64,000 nucleotides of DNA from Ramlibacter terrae. GTDB taxonomy: Bacteria; Pseudomonadota; Gammaproteobacteria; Burkholderiales; Burkholderiaceae_C. The stretch's first letter is position 1. The number at the start of each line of letters is the position of its first letter. The position numbers and the translations under genes were made by a program. Shown in pieces: positions 38,007-48,352 of this stretch. The DNA is taken from the NCBI GenBank assembly GCA_013127575.1, contig CP053418.1, positions 5,146,001 to 5,210,000 on the forward strand. Direction: 5' to 3'. The notes beneath the pieces were generated by a model. It saw only the letters and a program-made list of their open reading frames with translations, did not search any database and had not been told where the DNA came from.

Positions 38007-40120
38007 TCAGAGCCGCGAGCGCAGGTGCAGGCGGGTCGATGGCATCGCCTGGTAAGGCCCGCGTTCGAGTCCGGCATCCTCGAGCTGCTGCTCGAGGTCG
38101 GACACCGCGCGCACCAGCTTCTGGAGCGTCTCGGCCTGTGCCTCGGTGAGCTGCGCGCCCGGCGAATCCTGGCCCGGGTATTTCTCGCGCAGCGGCGGCC
38201 GCCCTGGCGGCGTCGGCGAGCAGGGCCGCCAGCGGAGGACCGAAGCCGCCCGCCGTCACCGCGTCGCCGTAGCCGCGCAGGTGCTCGCGCAGCCCCCGCA
38301 GCTCGTTCATCGCGCGCACGTACAGGTGCTCGCGCCAGGCCACGCCGGCGTTGCCGTCGCGCGCGACGAAGCGCCCGACCAGCTTGCGGCCACCGAGCGT
38401 GCCGTAGTCGTGCGCCATGCGCAGGACTGTGGTGCGCGGCATCAGGATGTTGAGCTGCCCTTCACCCTGCCGCAGGTGCATGCGCAGCACGCGCGTGCGC
38501 ACGTGCGGCAGCCGGCTGATCAGGTTGTCGTTCCAGCCCAGCGCCGTCGTCGCCATGCCGAGGATCAGTCCACCCAGTCCCTTCACGGGCGGCGGCGGTG
38601 GATCTTCGGCGCCCGGCACCGAGCGCGTCCAGTTGTCCGAGCGCCCGTCGAGGTGCTGGTCGGGCAGCCACACGGGTTCGTCCTTGTAGGGTGCGATGCG
38701 GCGGCTGAGCATCAGGCCGAAGGTGGGGCAGCGCGGATGCGCCGCGTCGAACAGGTGGATCGGAAAGTTGGTGCACAGGCCGCCATCCGTCAGCTGGCAC
38801 TGGCGCAGCGTGCGCTGGCCCTTCGGCATCTCGTAGTCGACGGCGTAGACCGGCACGAAGGTGAAGAGGAAAGGGAACGAGAGGCTCAGGCGCGCCGCCA
38901 CCGCGATCGGCAGCCCTTCGCTCGGCACCTCGCGCAGGCCCGGTGGCACGCACACGCCGGTGGGGTCGCTCTCGCTGTCGGGCGCGTACGGCACGGATGC
39001 GCGCATCACCGCGCTCATCAGCGTGGGCGGGAACACCTGCTCCCATTCCTTCTCCGGGAAGAAGAGGCGGCTCTGCCCATCCCGCAAGGGCCAGTTCACG
39101 GGCCGGCCCAGCGTGATGTTGGTGCTGAACATCTCCGGGCTGATCGACTCCTCGCCCGGCGCCGGCGCGCTGCCGAGGCGCCGCGCGCTCCACAGGTCGG
39201 CGAAGGTGAGCGGCGGATCGCCCTGGTTGCGCCCGGCCGACCGCTGGATGCCTTCGTGCAGCCACTCGACCAGCGCCTTCTCCGTGATGCGGCCCTGCGC
39301 ATCCGGCTGCGCCCGGCCGGTGCACAGGCCATAGCCGTTGGCCCGCAAGGCTGCGAGCTCCGGCCGCACCTGCAACAGCAGGCTGCCGATCGCGAGCGCC
39401 AGCGGCCACAGCAGGAAGCAAAGCAGCGGCAACGGTCCGGCCAGCACCGCCGAGAACGCATGCGCGCCGAACAACAGGAGCAGCAGGGTCCCGAGGATGG
39501 GCCCGCGCCGGCGGTCGGGGGACCTTCGCGTCCGCGACGACCAGGCCCACCGTTGCGAACGCAACGATGCCGAGCAGGGCGACCGCGACGTGGTTGCCCG
39601 CATCCTGTGCCGCAAGGAGGGCGGGAGCCAGCAGCGCCAGCGCGCCCACGAGCCACCAGAGATCCAGGCGGTACAGCCGCAGGATGTCGCGCAGCGTCAG
39701 CAGCTTGGCGAAGCGCACCGGCGCGGCGGGGTTCAGGTGGTGGATGCCGACCATCAGCGCATCGAACAGCCGGCGCACGCCGGCGCTGGGCTGGAACAGC
39801 CGCCGCATCAGCGTCAGGCCGCCCTTCTCCTCCGCGAGGTCGAGCGGCGCTGGCGCAGCACCTCGAAGGCGTTGGGGTTGCCGTTGCAGCGCCCGTATTC
39901 CGCCGCGGCGGCCAGCGCGGCCGCCATGGCCCCCACCGAATTGCCGCCGATGCGGCGAAAGCGGAAGCTACGCGCCAGTTCCACGATGGCCCACGGGTAG
40001 ACGATGCCGCTGGCCACGCCACCGTTGAGGACGAGGTCGCAGTAGCGGTCCGCCGGCGGCCGTTCGCGCACGGCATCGGGCGTGGGCACCTCCTCGGGCC
40101 GCGAAGCCCGTGCCGCTCAC
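38007..40120 (-). CDS. Patatin-like phospholipase with internal membrane segments (frameshifted)
   Basis: A lipid acyl hydrolase of about 705 residues. The patatin oxyanion segment is NGGVASGIVYPWAI, the nucleophile elbow is GGNSVGAMAAA (Ser), and the dyad Asp lies in DGGLCTNFPIHLF. Between the Ser and Asp halves lies an insertion with several hydrophobic helices (WWLVGALALLAPALLAAQ, VAVALLGIVAFATVGLVV, LPLLCFLLWPLALAIGSLLL), unusual for patatins, so it is probably membrane-embedded. Breaks occur near 40095, 39845, 39520 and 38205. It starts with GTG inside the stop of the Dyp gene. It is last in the P450/peroxidase operon and could release fatty acids for them. Confidence 0.83.
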
Positions 40121-41552
40121 AGCCACGGGCCCTCGTCGGGCGGCCGGTAGTTGCCTTCGAGGATGCGCAGCACGGCCGCGCGCGTGGGGTGCCACGCGTA
40201 CACGGTGCCGCGGGTGCGCGTCCACGATCGAGGCCGCGCAGGCGCAGCGTGGGCAACGCGCCGAGCGGAACGATCGCCTCGGCTTCCGGTCGTCGTTCTG
40301 GCCCGCGAACGGGTCGCTCGCCAGCCGGCCCGCGGCGCCGCCCGGCGGCGGTCCATTGGCCCACAGGCCCAGCAGCGGCTCGAACTGGTCGTCGATGCCG
40401 GCGCAGAAGAAAAGCCCCATCAAGCCGCGCGGCGGCTTCGCGCGGTCGTCGGTTCCGTCCCAGTTCGCCGGGCCGTAAGGCATGCCGCGCCGCAGCAGCG
40501 TGCGCGGCCGCTGCCGCGCGCCGGCGTGGCCATTCGGGTCCATGCGGCGGACGTGGGAGGAGAAGGGACAGCCTGTGCCCTCGGCGTCTGGTCGAAGCGC
40601 AGGCGCATGTCGTCTTTCGCGGGAGGCACCTTCGGCTCGAACTGGCCCGGCCGCGCCACCGGCCATCGGGCCAGCGTCCGCACAGCTTCGCCTTGATCCA
40701 CGCGCGCGTGACGGGCGTGCGCAGCACCTGCTTCGCCTGCGCGCGCCAGTTCTCGACAGCGCGCTCGAAACCGACGACGTCCTGTTCCATCTTGCGCAGC
40801 ACGCCGAAGCTGCTGTCGTGGAAGAACTCGCGCACCTCGCGCGGCGCGGTCGACAGCGAGAACGGGTTGCACGCGTCGTTGTTCGGGTGGCCGAGGAGGA
40901 ACTCGCCGGCCGCATGCGCAACGCGGTCCACCAGTGCGAGCGGCTCGTGCCCTGCACGCCCTCGATGTGGTGGTCGACCAGCCCGTCGCGAAAGCCGAAG
41001 TGCACCCACTGGCCGCCCTGCCCGTCGGGAGCGCCGAGGCGGTGGCCTTCGTGGATGCCGACGCAGATGAGCGGGGCCTCCTTGCGCTCGGGGCTCCAGC
41101 TGGCGCCCCACTTGTCCACCAGCAGCCGCAGCGCCTCGCACGCGCCGTGGCAGGTGACGATCACATGCGCGTGATCGATGCCGAAGCCGTAGTCCCAATG
41201 GGCGGGCGCGCTGCCGCCGCTGTCGCCGAGCTGCGCCGCGCGCAGCGGCGCGCCCTCGGCGAAGGCGGGCGCGAGCCGCGAGAACACGCGCAGGTAGGCC
41301 GGCGTCATGCCGAGCGCCTCGAGGCCCCGGTAGCTGAAGCCCAGCGTGCAGTGCAGGCCGCGCTGGCCTTGGTCGTCGCCGACGGTCAGCGGCACCTCGT
41401 GCAGGAAGGCCGACAACGCCTGGCGCGCCGCGCCGCCGCCGAGGATCGGTTCGTCGTCGCTGCCGATGCAGCGGTCGGTGCGGGGCCGCACCTGCAGCAC
41501 GAAATGCACCACCGCCTCGGCATGCGAGGGCCGCAGCAGGATCGCCGGACAT
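40117..41552 (-). CDS. Dyp-type haem peroxidase-like protein (frameshifted)
   Basis: A protein of about 478 residues of the dye-decolourising peroxidase superfamily. The N-terminal ferredoxin-like half has VHFVLQVRPRTD and GLHCTLGFSYRGLEALGM. The GxxDG motif is FGFRDGLVDHH, where Asp is the distal acid. GEFLLGHPNND, SSHVRRMDPNG (probable proximal haem His) and LLRRGMPYG (distal Arg region) follow, then GLMGLFFCAGIDDQFE. Six or so breaks lie between 41530 and 40215. No Tat signal, so cytoplasmic. Its ATG shares one base with the P450 stop (TGATG). Confidence 0.82.
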
Positions 41553-43352
41553 CAGTACGCACCGCTGGTTCCCCCGGGATGCGGGCCACCGGCTGCTGCG
41601 GGTAGGCGCAATAGAAGTAGCCGCCGAGCGGCGACCGGTTGAAGCGGCGGATCGTCTCGACGAACTCGTTCGGGTGCTCGGCCACCGGCATCGGCGGGCC
41701 GCCTTCGATGCACGAGAACAACTGGTCGAACAGTTCGCCCGCGGTCAGCGCGAAATGCTGGATGTAGGTGTCGAAGTCGCCGTCGTACACGGTGCGCAGC
41801 GCGAGCTGCGTGTCGTGCTCCATGAACTCGAACCACGCGACGTGCACGATGCCGGAATCGGCGAGCAGGTATTCGATGCGCGGCGCGGCGGCGCGGATGA
41901 TCCGGCGCAGCCGCTCGGCGTTCTCGGCCACCGGCGCCCTGACCGGCATGACGACGATCAGCGGCTGCTGCACGCGCACCTTGTCGCGCCGGTAGCGCAG
42001 CGGGTAGCGCATGCAGCCGAAGCCCCACAGCCGCTCCGGCTGGACCGGCTCGCCGTCGAGCGGGTCGAGCACCTGTTCGACATCCGGCAGCGCGAGCACC
42101 CGCCCGAGGATCTCGCGCAGCAGCGGTTCGATGAATTCGACGCCCAGGCAGGGATGCGCGGGCGCGGCGCCGGACGGATGGCCGAAGGGGCAGCCGCTGT
42201 CCGTGCTGGGACGCAGCGCCAGGATGCAGTCGCCGTTCTCTTCGATGTGGACGCCGCCCACGTTGATCGCATCGACCGCGCGCCGCGGCACGAACGGAAC
42301 GGGCGGATGCGCGGCCATCAGCGCGCGCAGCCGTTCGGCGATGGCCGTCCGGCCCTGCTGCCGGAGCGTGTGGAACTCACGCGATGCGAGCAGCGCACGC
42401 ACCACCAGGCACAGCGCCGTCTGCACGTTGCCGACGGTGCCCACCAGCAGGCCGCCGACCGGGTTGCACAGGTCCTGCCCGCTGAGGGTGCGGGCCTGGT
42501 CGGACAACGTGCGCAGCACCGGCTCGCCGAGTCCGCTGAGGCCGAGTTCGGGCCACGGCTGCACGCCGGGCGGCCGGTGGCGTCGGGCGGCGGCGCGCCG
42601 GGCCGGTAGCCCTTGCGCGGTGCGCGCAGCAAGGTGGCGTACTGGTCGATCAGCGCGGAGGTGCGGGTCGACAGCCGCGCCAGCGCTTGCTGCGCCTGCG
42701 GGATGGTGGCCGGCTCGCTGACGAAATGGCGGCCGACGATCAGGTACTGCAGCGCGCGGTAGCCGGTGCGCGCGGCCTCCTCCAGCGTGCCGTGGTCGGC
42801 GCCCGAGTACCCGAACACCAGCCCGAAGTAGCGCAGCGCCGCCTGCTGCGCGAAGTCCGCCAGGTCGAAGGTCGACGCGCGCAGGCTGAGGATTTCCGCT
42901 TGCCGCGTCGCCACGGCGGCCCGCGCGAGCTGCGCGGGATCGAAAGCGCCGAGTGCGGCGGAGGCGACTTCGCGCTGCACCCGGTGCCAGTCGTCCGGCT
43001 GGCCGCCGGGGTCGATGGCCAGCATGAAGCCGGCGCCACCCAGTTCGGCATACGGGCGGTTGCTGAACGCACGGGGGCTGCGCAGCGCCTTGGCCACCTC
43101 GCCCGGGTCGCTGATCAGCGTGACCTTCGCATGCCCCAGCCGCACCGGCTGGTCGCGCGGCGGGGCCGGGTCGTTCTCGAAGAGCACGCGCCCATCGAAC
43201 TGGACGGTCCTGCCCTTCAACCCGGCGATGTACGCCTCCTGGTCCCTCTCGTCGCACCACCAGTCGTACAGCAGCCGCGTCCTGGCCTCAGGCCCGCGCA
43301 GCGCCGCCTCGTCCAGCTCCTCGGGCCGGTACTTCCTCTCGGTTCTTGCCAT
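41552..43352 (-). CDS. Atypical cytochrome P450 with extra C-terminal domain (frameshifted)
   Basis: About 600 residues. The K-helix ExxR is ERLR (about 335), and the haem-thiolate Cys is in PAHPCLGVEF (about 401), so it is a P450. The I helix reads GGLLVGTVGNVQTAL, without the acid-Thr pair of monooxygenases; that loss is typical of peroxide-using P450s such as CYP74 and CYP152. After the P450 fold an extra domain of about 150 residues follows, with HVAWFEFMEHDTQLALRTVY and DGDFDTYIQHF, which looks ferredoxin-like. No redox partner gene is near. Breaks occur near 42570 and 41575. It starts 3 nt after the ATPase stop. Confidence 0.82.
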
Positions 43353-43355
43353 CCC

Positions 43356-46300
43356 TCATCCCCTCTTGCTTGCTTGTTCTTCGTCGCTGCCGACCCACGC
43401 GTGGTGGACGGCGCGGGCCGCGCGGACGTCGGCCGTGTTTTCGTGGGCGGGCACCGCCCCGACGGCGGTGGCGACGAGTTCCGCCGCGCGGCCGATGTCG
43501 CCTTCCTCGGCCCGGGTGCGGCCGAGCGCGAGCGCGCCGCGCACGGCCAGGCCCAGGTTGCGTTGCGCCGTCGCCAGGTCCAACGACTGCTGCAGCAGTG
43601 CCTGCGCGGAGCGCGCCTCGGCTTCGCTGCCCCGCACCTGCCATTCGCTCCAGCCGCGCAGGCGCACCAGCTCGGCCTCGTAGTAGCGCTCGCCGTGGCG
43701 CCGCGCCGTCTCCTGCGCCAGCCGGATCTTCTGCAGCGCGACCTCGGGCCGGCCGAGTTCGAGCCACACCTCGGCCTGCAGCGCGAGGTACGTGGCCACC
43801 GTGATCCGCGCGCCGGTCGCCATCCACAGCGAGACGCCTTCTTCCATGTCGGCGAGGCCCGCCTTCGTGTCGCCGAGCGCTGCGCGCAGCCGCCCGCGCA
43901 TCACCTGTGCATGCGCGAGCCGGGCCCTGGAACGCCTTGGCGCTGCAGCGGCGCATGGCTTCCTCGGCATGCGCGAGTCCTTCCGCATGGTCGCCGCAGA
44001 ACATCGCCACGCTGGCGGCGAAACCGTGCGCCACCGCCTGGCTGAAGGGGTGGTCGAGCGCCAGCGAAAGATCCAGCGCGCGCCGGATGCGCAGCCGCGC
44101 CTCGGCAGCGTCGCCTTGCTGGAACGCGCCCCGGGCGCCGTAGCAAAGGAACATGACGGCCGGGTCCTGCACCACGCCGGCGTGGTGCAGCGCCGGCTGG
44201 TAGCGCGCCAGGCACTGCTCGCCCATGGCGAGCGAGGCCACGATGTCGCCCCTGGTGGAACACCACGTTGGCCCAGCCCCACCGGGCTTGCAGGGCCAGG
44301 CGCGGATTGCCTTCCCAAGGCGCGCCCTGCACCGCCGCTTCGGCGAGCGACCGCGCGCGGGCGAGGTCGCCGCGCATCGCATAGCAGGCCTCCAGCCCGA
44401 GGTCGATGCGCGTGCGCATGCCGGCTTCGTCTTCGGTGCACAGCGCCGCGGCCCGCAGGTAGGCCGCTTCGACGCTCGCCGCGCCATACCCTTCCAGCGC
44501 GATCCAGCGCGCGGCTTGCAGCAGGTGCAGCTGCAGGCCCTGCTGGCGGCGCGTCGGGCCCGGCGGCAGCTCGGGCAGCAGCGCCAGTGCGCGCTCGGAC
44601 AGCACCGGGGCTTCGCGGTCGGCGCCGGCCGCGGCGGCCTCGCGCGCGGCGAGCGTCCACGCGCTGAAAGCCGCTTCGATCTCGCCAGCGGCCGCCGGTG
44701 GTGCGCGCGCAGCGCGGTGCCGCCATGCACCGCATGGCTTTTTCGAGCACGCGCGCCACCACGGCATGCAGGTGCTTGCGGTCGCGGCTCCAGAGCGACT
44801 CGTAGGCCGCATCGCGGATCAGCGCGTGGCGGAAGCGGCACCGCGGCAGCTCCGACGGCAGCACCACCAGCACCCCCGCGTCCACCAGCTTCTGCCAGGC
44901 TTCGGGCGTCCGCGCGCGCCGGATCCACTCGTCGCCGTCGGACAGCAGTTCGTCCCACAGGCCGATCGGGAATTCGGCGCCGATCACGGCGGCGAGCTGC
45001 GCCATCGGCTTGGCGGGGCCGAGCGCGTCGAGCCGCGCGGTGAGCAGGTCCTCCAGCGTCGACGGAATGCCGAGCACCAGTGCGGAAGGCTCGCTTTCGA
45101 GCTGGCCCACCATCCGCACCGTTTCCTCGAGGAACAGCGGGATGCCGGCCGCGCGGCCCGCGATGAAGCTGCGCACCTCGGGCGACAGCGGCGCGCCGCC
45201 GGAGAGCGCGCCGATCAGCGCCAGCGACTCCTGCGTGTCCAGCGCCGACAGCTGGGTGGCGTGCTGCGTGTCGAGCCCGCGCACCAGGCCGCGCGCTTCC
45301 TCGCGCAGGCTCACCAGCAGCAGCAGCGGCACCGCCGTGGCCGCCTGCCGCAGGCGGTCGATGAAGTCGATGGTGGACGGGTCCAGCCACTGCGCATCGT
45401 CGACGATGAAGCACAGCGGCGCGCGTTGCGCCAGCGCGATGCAGCCGGCCACCAGCGCCGGAGCACGCCGTCGCGCTCGGCCATCGGGCGCGGCACGCAG
45501 CGGCGCCGCCAGCTCGCGCAGCCCGCTGCCCTCGAACGCCAGCGAAAGCGCGGCGAACGCGCTCGACTGCATGTCCCGGTGGCCGGTGGCGTTCACCACG
45601 GTCACCGGGCCGCCGTCGCCCCGCACCTCGCGCTCGAACTCCTGCAGCAGCCGCGTCTTGCCGATGCCGGGTTCGCCGACGAGGCAGCGGTACAGCCCGC
45701 GCCGGTTGGCCCGCGCCATGAACCAGTCGCCCTTGAGCAGCGCGAACTCCTGCTGGCGGCCGACGAAGCGTCCCTGTCCCTGCCGCTGCCAGCGCGTGGA
45801 CTGCGGCGAGGCGAGCCGCAGCACGCGGTACGCGACCTGCGGCCGCGCGAAGCCCGCGAGCTGCACGGGTTCGGGCAGGCGTTCGCACACCACGCCCGGG
45901 CCGAGCAGCGCATGCGTGTCTTCCGAAATGACGATGCCGTTCGGCTCGGCGATGCGCTGCAGCCGCGCGGCCGGTGGATCACGGCGCCGAACGGCAGGCC
46001 GCCGCTGACGGCGACGCGCCCCGTGGTGATGCCGATGCGCACCGCGAAGCCGATCTTGGGCGCCTCGGTGGTAAGCGCCCGGGCGGCGCGCACCGCATGG
46101 GCGGCGGTGTCCTCGCGCGCCTGCTGCAGCCCGAAGTACGCCATGGCGCCGTCGTCGCCCTGCGGATCGTCGATGCGGCCGTGCAGGTCTTCGACCACGC
46201 GGCGGCACAGTTGATGGAAGCTGTCGTGCGCCTGCGCGTACTTCTCGGCGCCCCATTCGTGCAGCAGCGTGGTCGACTGGATCAGGTCGATGCTCAGGCT

Positions 46301-46949
46301 GGTGACCTGCCGCCATTCCGCTTCCGTCGCCGGTGCGCCGGGCGTGAAGATCGCCTCGTCGTACAGCCGCCATTCGCTGCGGCCGAGCGCCGCATCGGCG
46401 GCGGCGAGGACGGCGGCCGCGCTCAGCGCCGGCGTCTCGCCCCAGCGCGCGACCACCGCCGCGCGGAAACGGGCCGCGCGGTCCGCCTCGACGCGCGCAG
46501 CGATGGTGAGCAGGGCTCGCCCCGAACGTGCAGGCCGAGCGCAAGCGCCGGCCAGTCGCGCTCGGCGCCGTGCAACCAGTGCGCATCGTTGCGGGCGGAA
46601 GAGCCGAGCAGCAAGGGCGCGGCGGTGGCCGCCTGCGGGCCCGCCTCGGGCCGCGACAGGTGCCGCGAGACGCGCAAGCCGCTGCGCGCACGCTCCAGTT
46701 CCGCCTCCCGGGGCCAGGCGTCGAGCGCGATTTCGAGCTGCAGCCGCAGCGCGTCGAGCGTGCCCTCCGCGAGGGCCTGCAGGACGAAGGCGGGCAGCGC
46801 GTCGTGGCCGGGGGTGGGCGGCGGGGCGCCGCCGCGTGCTCGAAGCGGCTGCGCGAGTCGCTCAGGAAGCAGGTGAGGACCGAGGCCGAGCAGGAAAGTG
46901 CGAGAACCCAGCTTTCACCGGGCGGGGACGCGCCCCGGCTGCGTTCCAT
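43356..46949 (-). CDS. Cyclase-like / AAA ATPase / TPR signalling protein (frameshifted)
   Basis: A very large protein of about 1190 residues. The N-terminal 170 residues are unassigned. A class III nucleotide-cyclase-like domain follows (VTSLSIDLIQSTTLLHEWG, DPQGDDGAMAYFG, VRIGITTGRVAV). The AAA part has RFVGRQQEFALL, Walker A GEPGIGKTRL and Walker B CFIVDDAQWLD. The C-terminal 450 residues are TPR-like helices. This is the architecture of cyclase-coupled STAND-type regulators. Breaks occur near 46515, 45970, 45465, 44695, 44245 and 43925. The start is uncertain, and an internal one is possible. It heads the P450, peroxidase and patatin operon and probably senses or controls that pathway. 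Confidence 0.8.
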   Translation of the reverse strand: MERSRGASPPGESWVLALSCSASVLTCFLSDSRSRFEHAAAPRRPPPATTRCPPSSCRPSRRARSTRCGCSSKSRSTPGPGRRNWSVRAAACASRGTCRGPRRARRRPPPRPCCSALPPATMRTGCTAPSATGRRLRSACTFGASPAHHRCARRGGPRGPFPRGGGRALGRDAGAERGRRPRRRRCGARPQRMAAVRRGDLHARRTGDGSGMAAGHQPEHRPDPVDHAAARMGRREVRAGARQLPSTVPPRGRRPARPHRRSAGRRRRHGVLRAAAGARGHRRPCGARRPGAYHRGAQDRLRGAHRHHHGARRRQRRPAVRRRDPPAARLQRIAEPNGIVISEDTHALLGPGVVCERLPEPVQLAGFARPQVAYRVLRLASPQSTRWQRQGQGRFVGRQQEFALLKGDWFMARANRRGLYRCLVGEPGIGKTRLLQEFEREVRGDGGPVTVVNATGHRDMQSSAFAALSLAFEGSGLRELAAPLRAAPDGRARRRAPALVAGCIALAQRAPLCFIVDDAQWLDPSTIDFIDRLRQAATAVPLLLLVSLREEARGLVRGLDTQHATQLSALDTQESLALIGALSGGAPLSPEVRSFIAGRAAGIPLFLEETVRMVGQLESEPSALVLGIPSTLEDLLTARLDALGPAKPMAQLAAVIGAEFPIGLWDELLSDGDEWIRRARTPEAWQKLVDAGVLVVLPSELPRCRFRHALIRDAAYESLWSRDRKHLHAVVARVLEKAMRCMAAPRCARTTGGRWRDRSGFQRVDARRARGRRGRRRPRSPGAVRARTGAAARAAAGPDAPPAGPAAAPAASRALDRAGRVWRGERRSGLPAGRGAVHRRRSRHAHAHRPRAGGLLCDARRPRPRAVARRSGGAGRALGRQSAPGPASPVGLGQRGVPPGATSWPRSPWASSAWRATSRRCTTPAWCRTRPSCSFATAPGARSSKATLPRRGCASGARWIFRWRSTTPSARRWRTVSPPAWRCSAATMRKDSRMPRKPCAAAAPRRSRARLAHAQVMRGRLRAALGDTKAGLADMEEGVSLWMATGARITVATYLALQAEVWLELGRPEVALQKIRLAQETARRHGERYYEAELVRLRGWSEWQVRGSEAEARSAQALLQQSLDLATAQRNLGLAVRGALALGRTRAEEGDIGRAAELVATAVGAVPAHENTADVRAARAVHHAWVGSDEEQASKRG

Positions 46950-47231
46950 GGTTCAGGCCGCGCCCTGCCCGCGCGCGCATGCAAGCGCCGACGCGCCACC
47001 CGAAACACAGCCGATGTTTGACAAACCCGCCCCCTGCAGTCGCAATGAAATCGTTCCATTTGTAAGCATACGTCATGCTCGCGGTTTGGCCTACCCCATC
47101 GGGCGCAGGTCCGCAAGGCGCGTGTTCACAAAGAGACTGGGCGTTGTTCTCTAGGCATTCAGCTTATTGGTACAAGGCCCACCGCGGCTGTAGAACCCGT
47201 CATGCGTTGTCACACGCAGGGAGGTTCTTCG
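46950..47231. promoter_or_regulatory. Divergent promoter region between the ATPase and Bug-protein genes
   Basis: About 280 nt without a convincing gene. It holds a TTGACA hexamer at 47018-47023 on the plus strand, without a good -10 at 17 nt (CGCAAT). The hexamer overlaps an 11-bp palindrome GTTTGACAAAC at 47016-47026. A weaker palindrome AGCAT-n5-ATGCT is at 47065-47079, in an AT-richer stretch. These could be operators for either gene. Confidence 0.4.
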
Positions 47232-48275
47232 ATGCATTCCATGAAAGCGCCGGTCCGCGCACTGCAGGTCCTGCTGCTCGCCGCCGTCTGCACCGCCCTG
47301 GTCCCAGGCCGGCACCACGGGCACCACGCTCACCGTGCGCAAGCCGCCGCCGACAGCGGCGCCGGCGCCGGTCGCGCCCCTGGCCCACCAGGCCGATCCG
47401 GCTGTTGATCGGCTTTCCGCCGGGCTCGGTGCAGGACCTGTCGGCGCGCTCGGTCGCCGAGCCGCTGTCGAAGGCGCTCGGCCAGCCCGTCGTGGTCGAG
47501 AACAAGAGCGGCGCCGCGGGCACCATCGCGGCCGACCGGTGGCCAAGGCCAGCGACCTGCACACCTTCGGCGTGATGAACAACAGCCAGCTGACCATCGC
47601 CAAGATGCTCAGCCCCGCGATCGCGTACGACCCCGAACGCGACCTCGCGCCGCTGGCGCTGATCGGCACGACGCCGATGGTTCTGGTGGTGAGCGCCGCC
47701 GCGACCGGCACCACGCCGCAGGAGTGGCTCACCGGCTGCGCAACCACGGGCAACAAGGCAAGCTACGGCTCGCCGGGCACCGGCACGCCGGGCCACCCGG
47801 GCATGGAACTGATCAAGGGCCGCGGCGGCATCGATGCGATGCACGTGCCCTACCGGGGCAACCCGCAGATCATTTCGGCGATGCTGGGCAACCAGCTGCA
47901 CGCCGCTTTGCTGCCCCCGGCCTGGCCATGCAGCAGGTCAAGGCGGGCAAGCTCAAGGCGATCGGCGTCACGTCCGAGCGCCGCAGCATGCTCGCCAGCG
48001 ACCTGCCGACGCTGCGCGAAGTGGGCGTGATGGGCGCGGACGTCGAACTCTGGACGGCGCTGGCCGGCCCGGCTTCGCTGCCGCCGCATGTGCGCGAGAA
48101 GATCACCGCGGCGATCATCGAAGCCATCAAGGCCGACGAGACCCGCCAGCGCCTGATCAGCGTCGGCTGGCAGCCCAGCCCCTCCACCGCGGAAGGCCTG
48201 CGCATCCGGATGAAGAGCGACATCAAGACCTTCGGCGGCATCATCATGATGCGCAACATCCGCGCGGAGAGCTGA
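47232..48275 (+). CDS. Bug-family (TctC-like) periplasmic solute-binding protein (frameshifted)
   Basis: A protein of about 347 residues of the tripartite tricarboxylate receptor family, which is hugely expanded in Burkholderiales. A signal peptide (MHSMKAPVRALQVLLLAAV) leads to PTRPIRLLIGFPPGSVQDL, the conserved start of Bug proteins. Then come LGQPVVVENKSGAAGTIAA, the carboxylate-site region GSPGTGTPGHPGMEL and PYRGNPQIISAMLGN. Breaks occur near 47300, 47540 and 47920. No membrane TctA/TctB partner is nearby, as is usual for Bug genes. Ligand unknown. Confidence 0.87.
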
Positions 48276-48285
48276 TTGAGACAAT

Positions 48286-48310
48286 GAAAAAAGCGCCCCT
48301 CGGGGCGCTT
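48286..48310 (-). terminator. Rho-independent terminator of gap
   Basis: A GC-rich stem AAGCGCCCC / GGGGCGCTT with a two-base loop. Read on the minus strand it is followed by a run of T (the plus-strand A-run at 48286-48292). It lies about 45 nt past the gap stop and can also act weakly on the plus-strand Bug gene. Confidence 0.85.
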
Positions 48311-48312
48311 GC

Positions 48313-48338
48313 TGGATCCCCGCCTGCGCGGGGATGAC
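48313..48338. repeat. REP-like element, short copy
   Basis: A single hairpin with arms GGATCCCCGC and GCGGGGATGA. The ends TGGATCCC and GGGATGAC match the arm ends of the longer copies at 5157, 12174 and 60024, but the stem core differs. It lies between the terminator and the gap stop. Confidence 0.65.
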
Positions 48339-48352
48339 ACGCTAGCCGCGTG

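Noticed and set aside
38007..46949. P450/peroxidase/patatin operon as a known phage-defence (CBASS-like) system because of cyclase-like and patatin domains
   Set aside because: The cyclase-like domain is class III and fused to AAA/TPR, not a CD-NTase, and CBASS accessory genes are absent; metabolic or signalling use is more likely.
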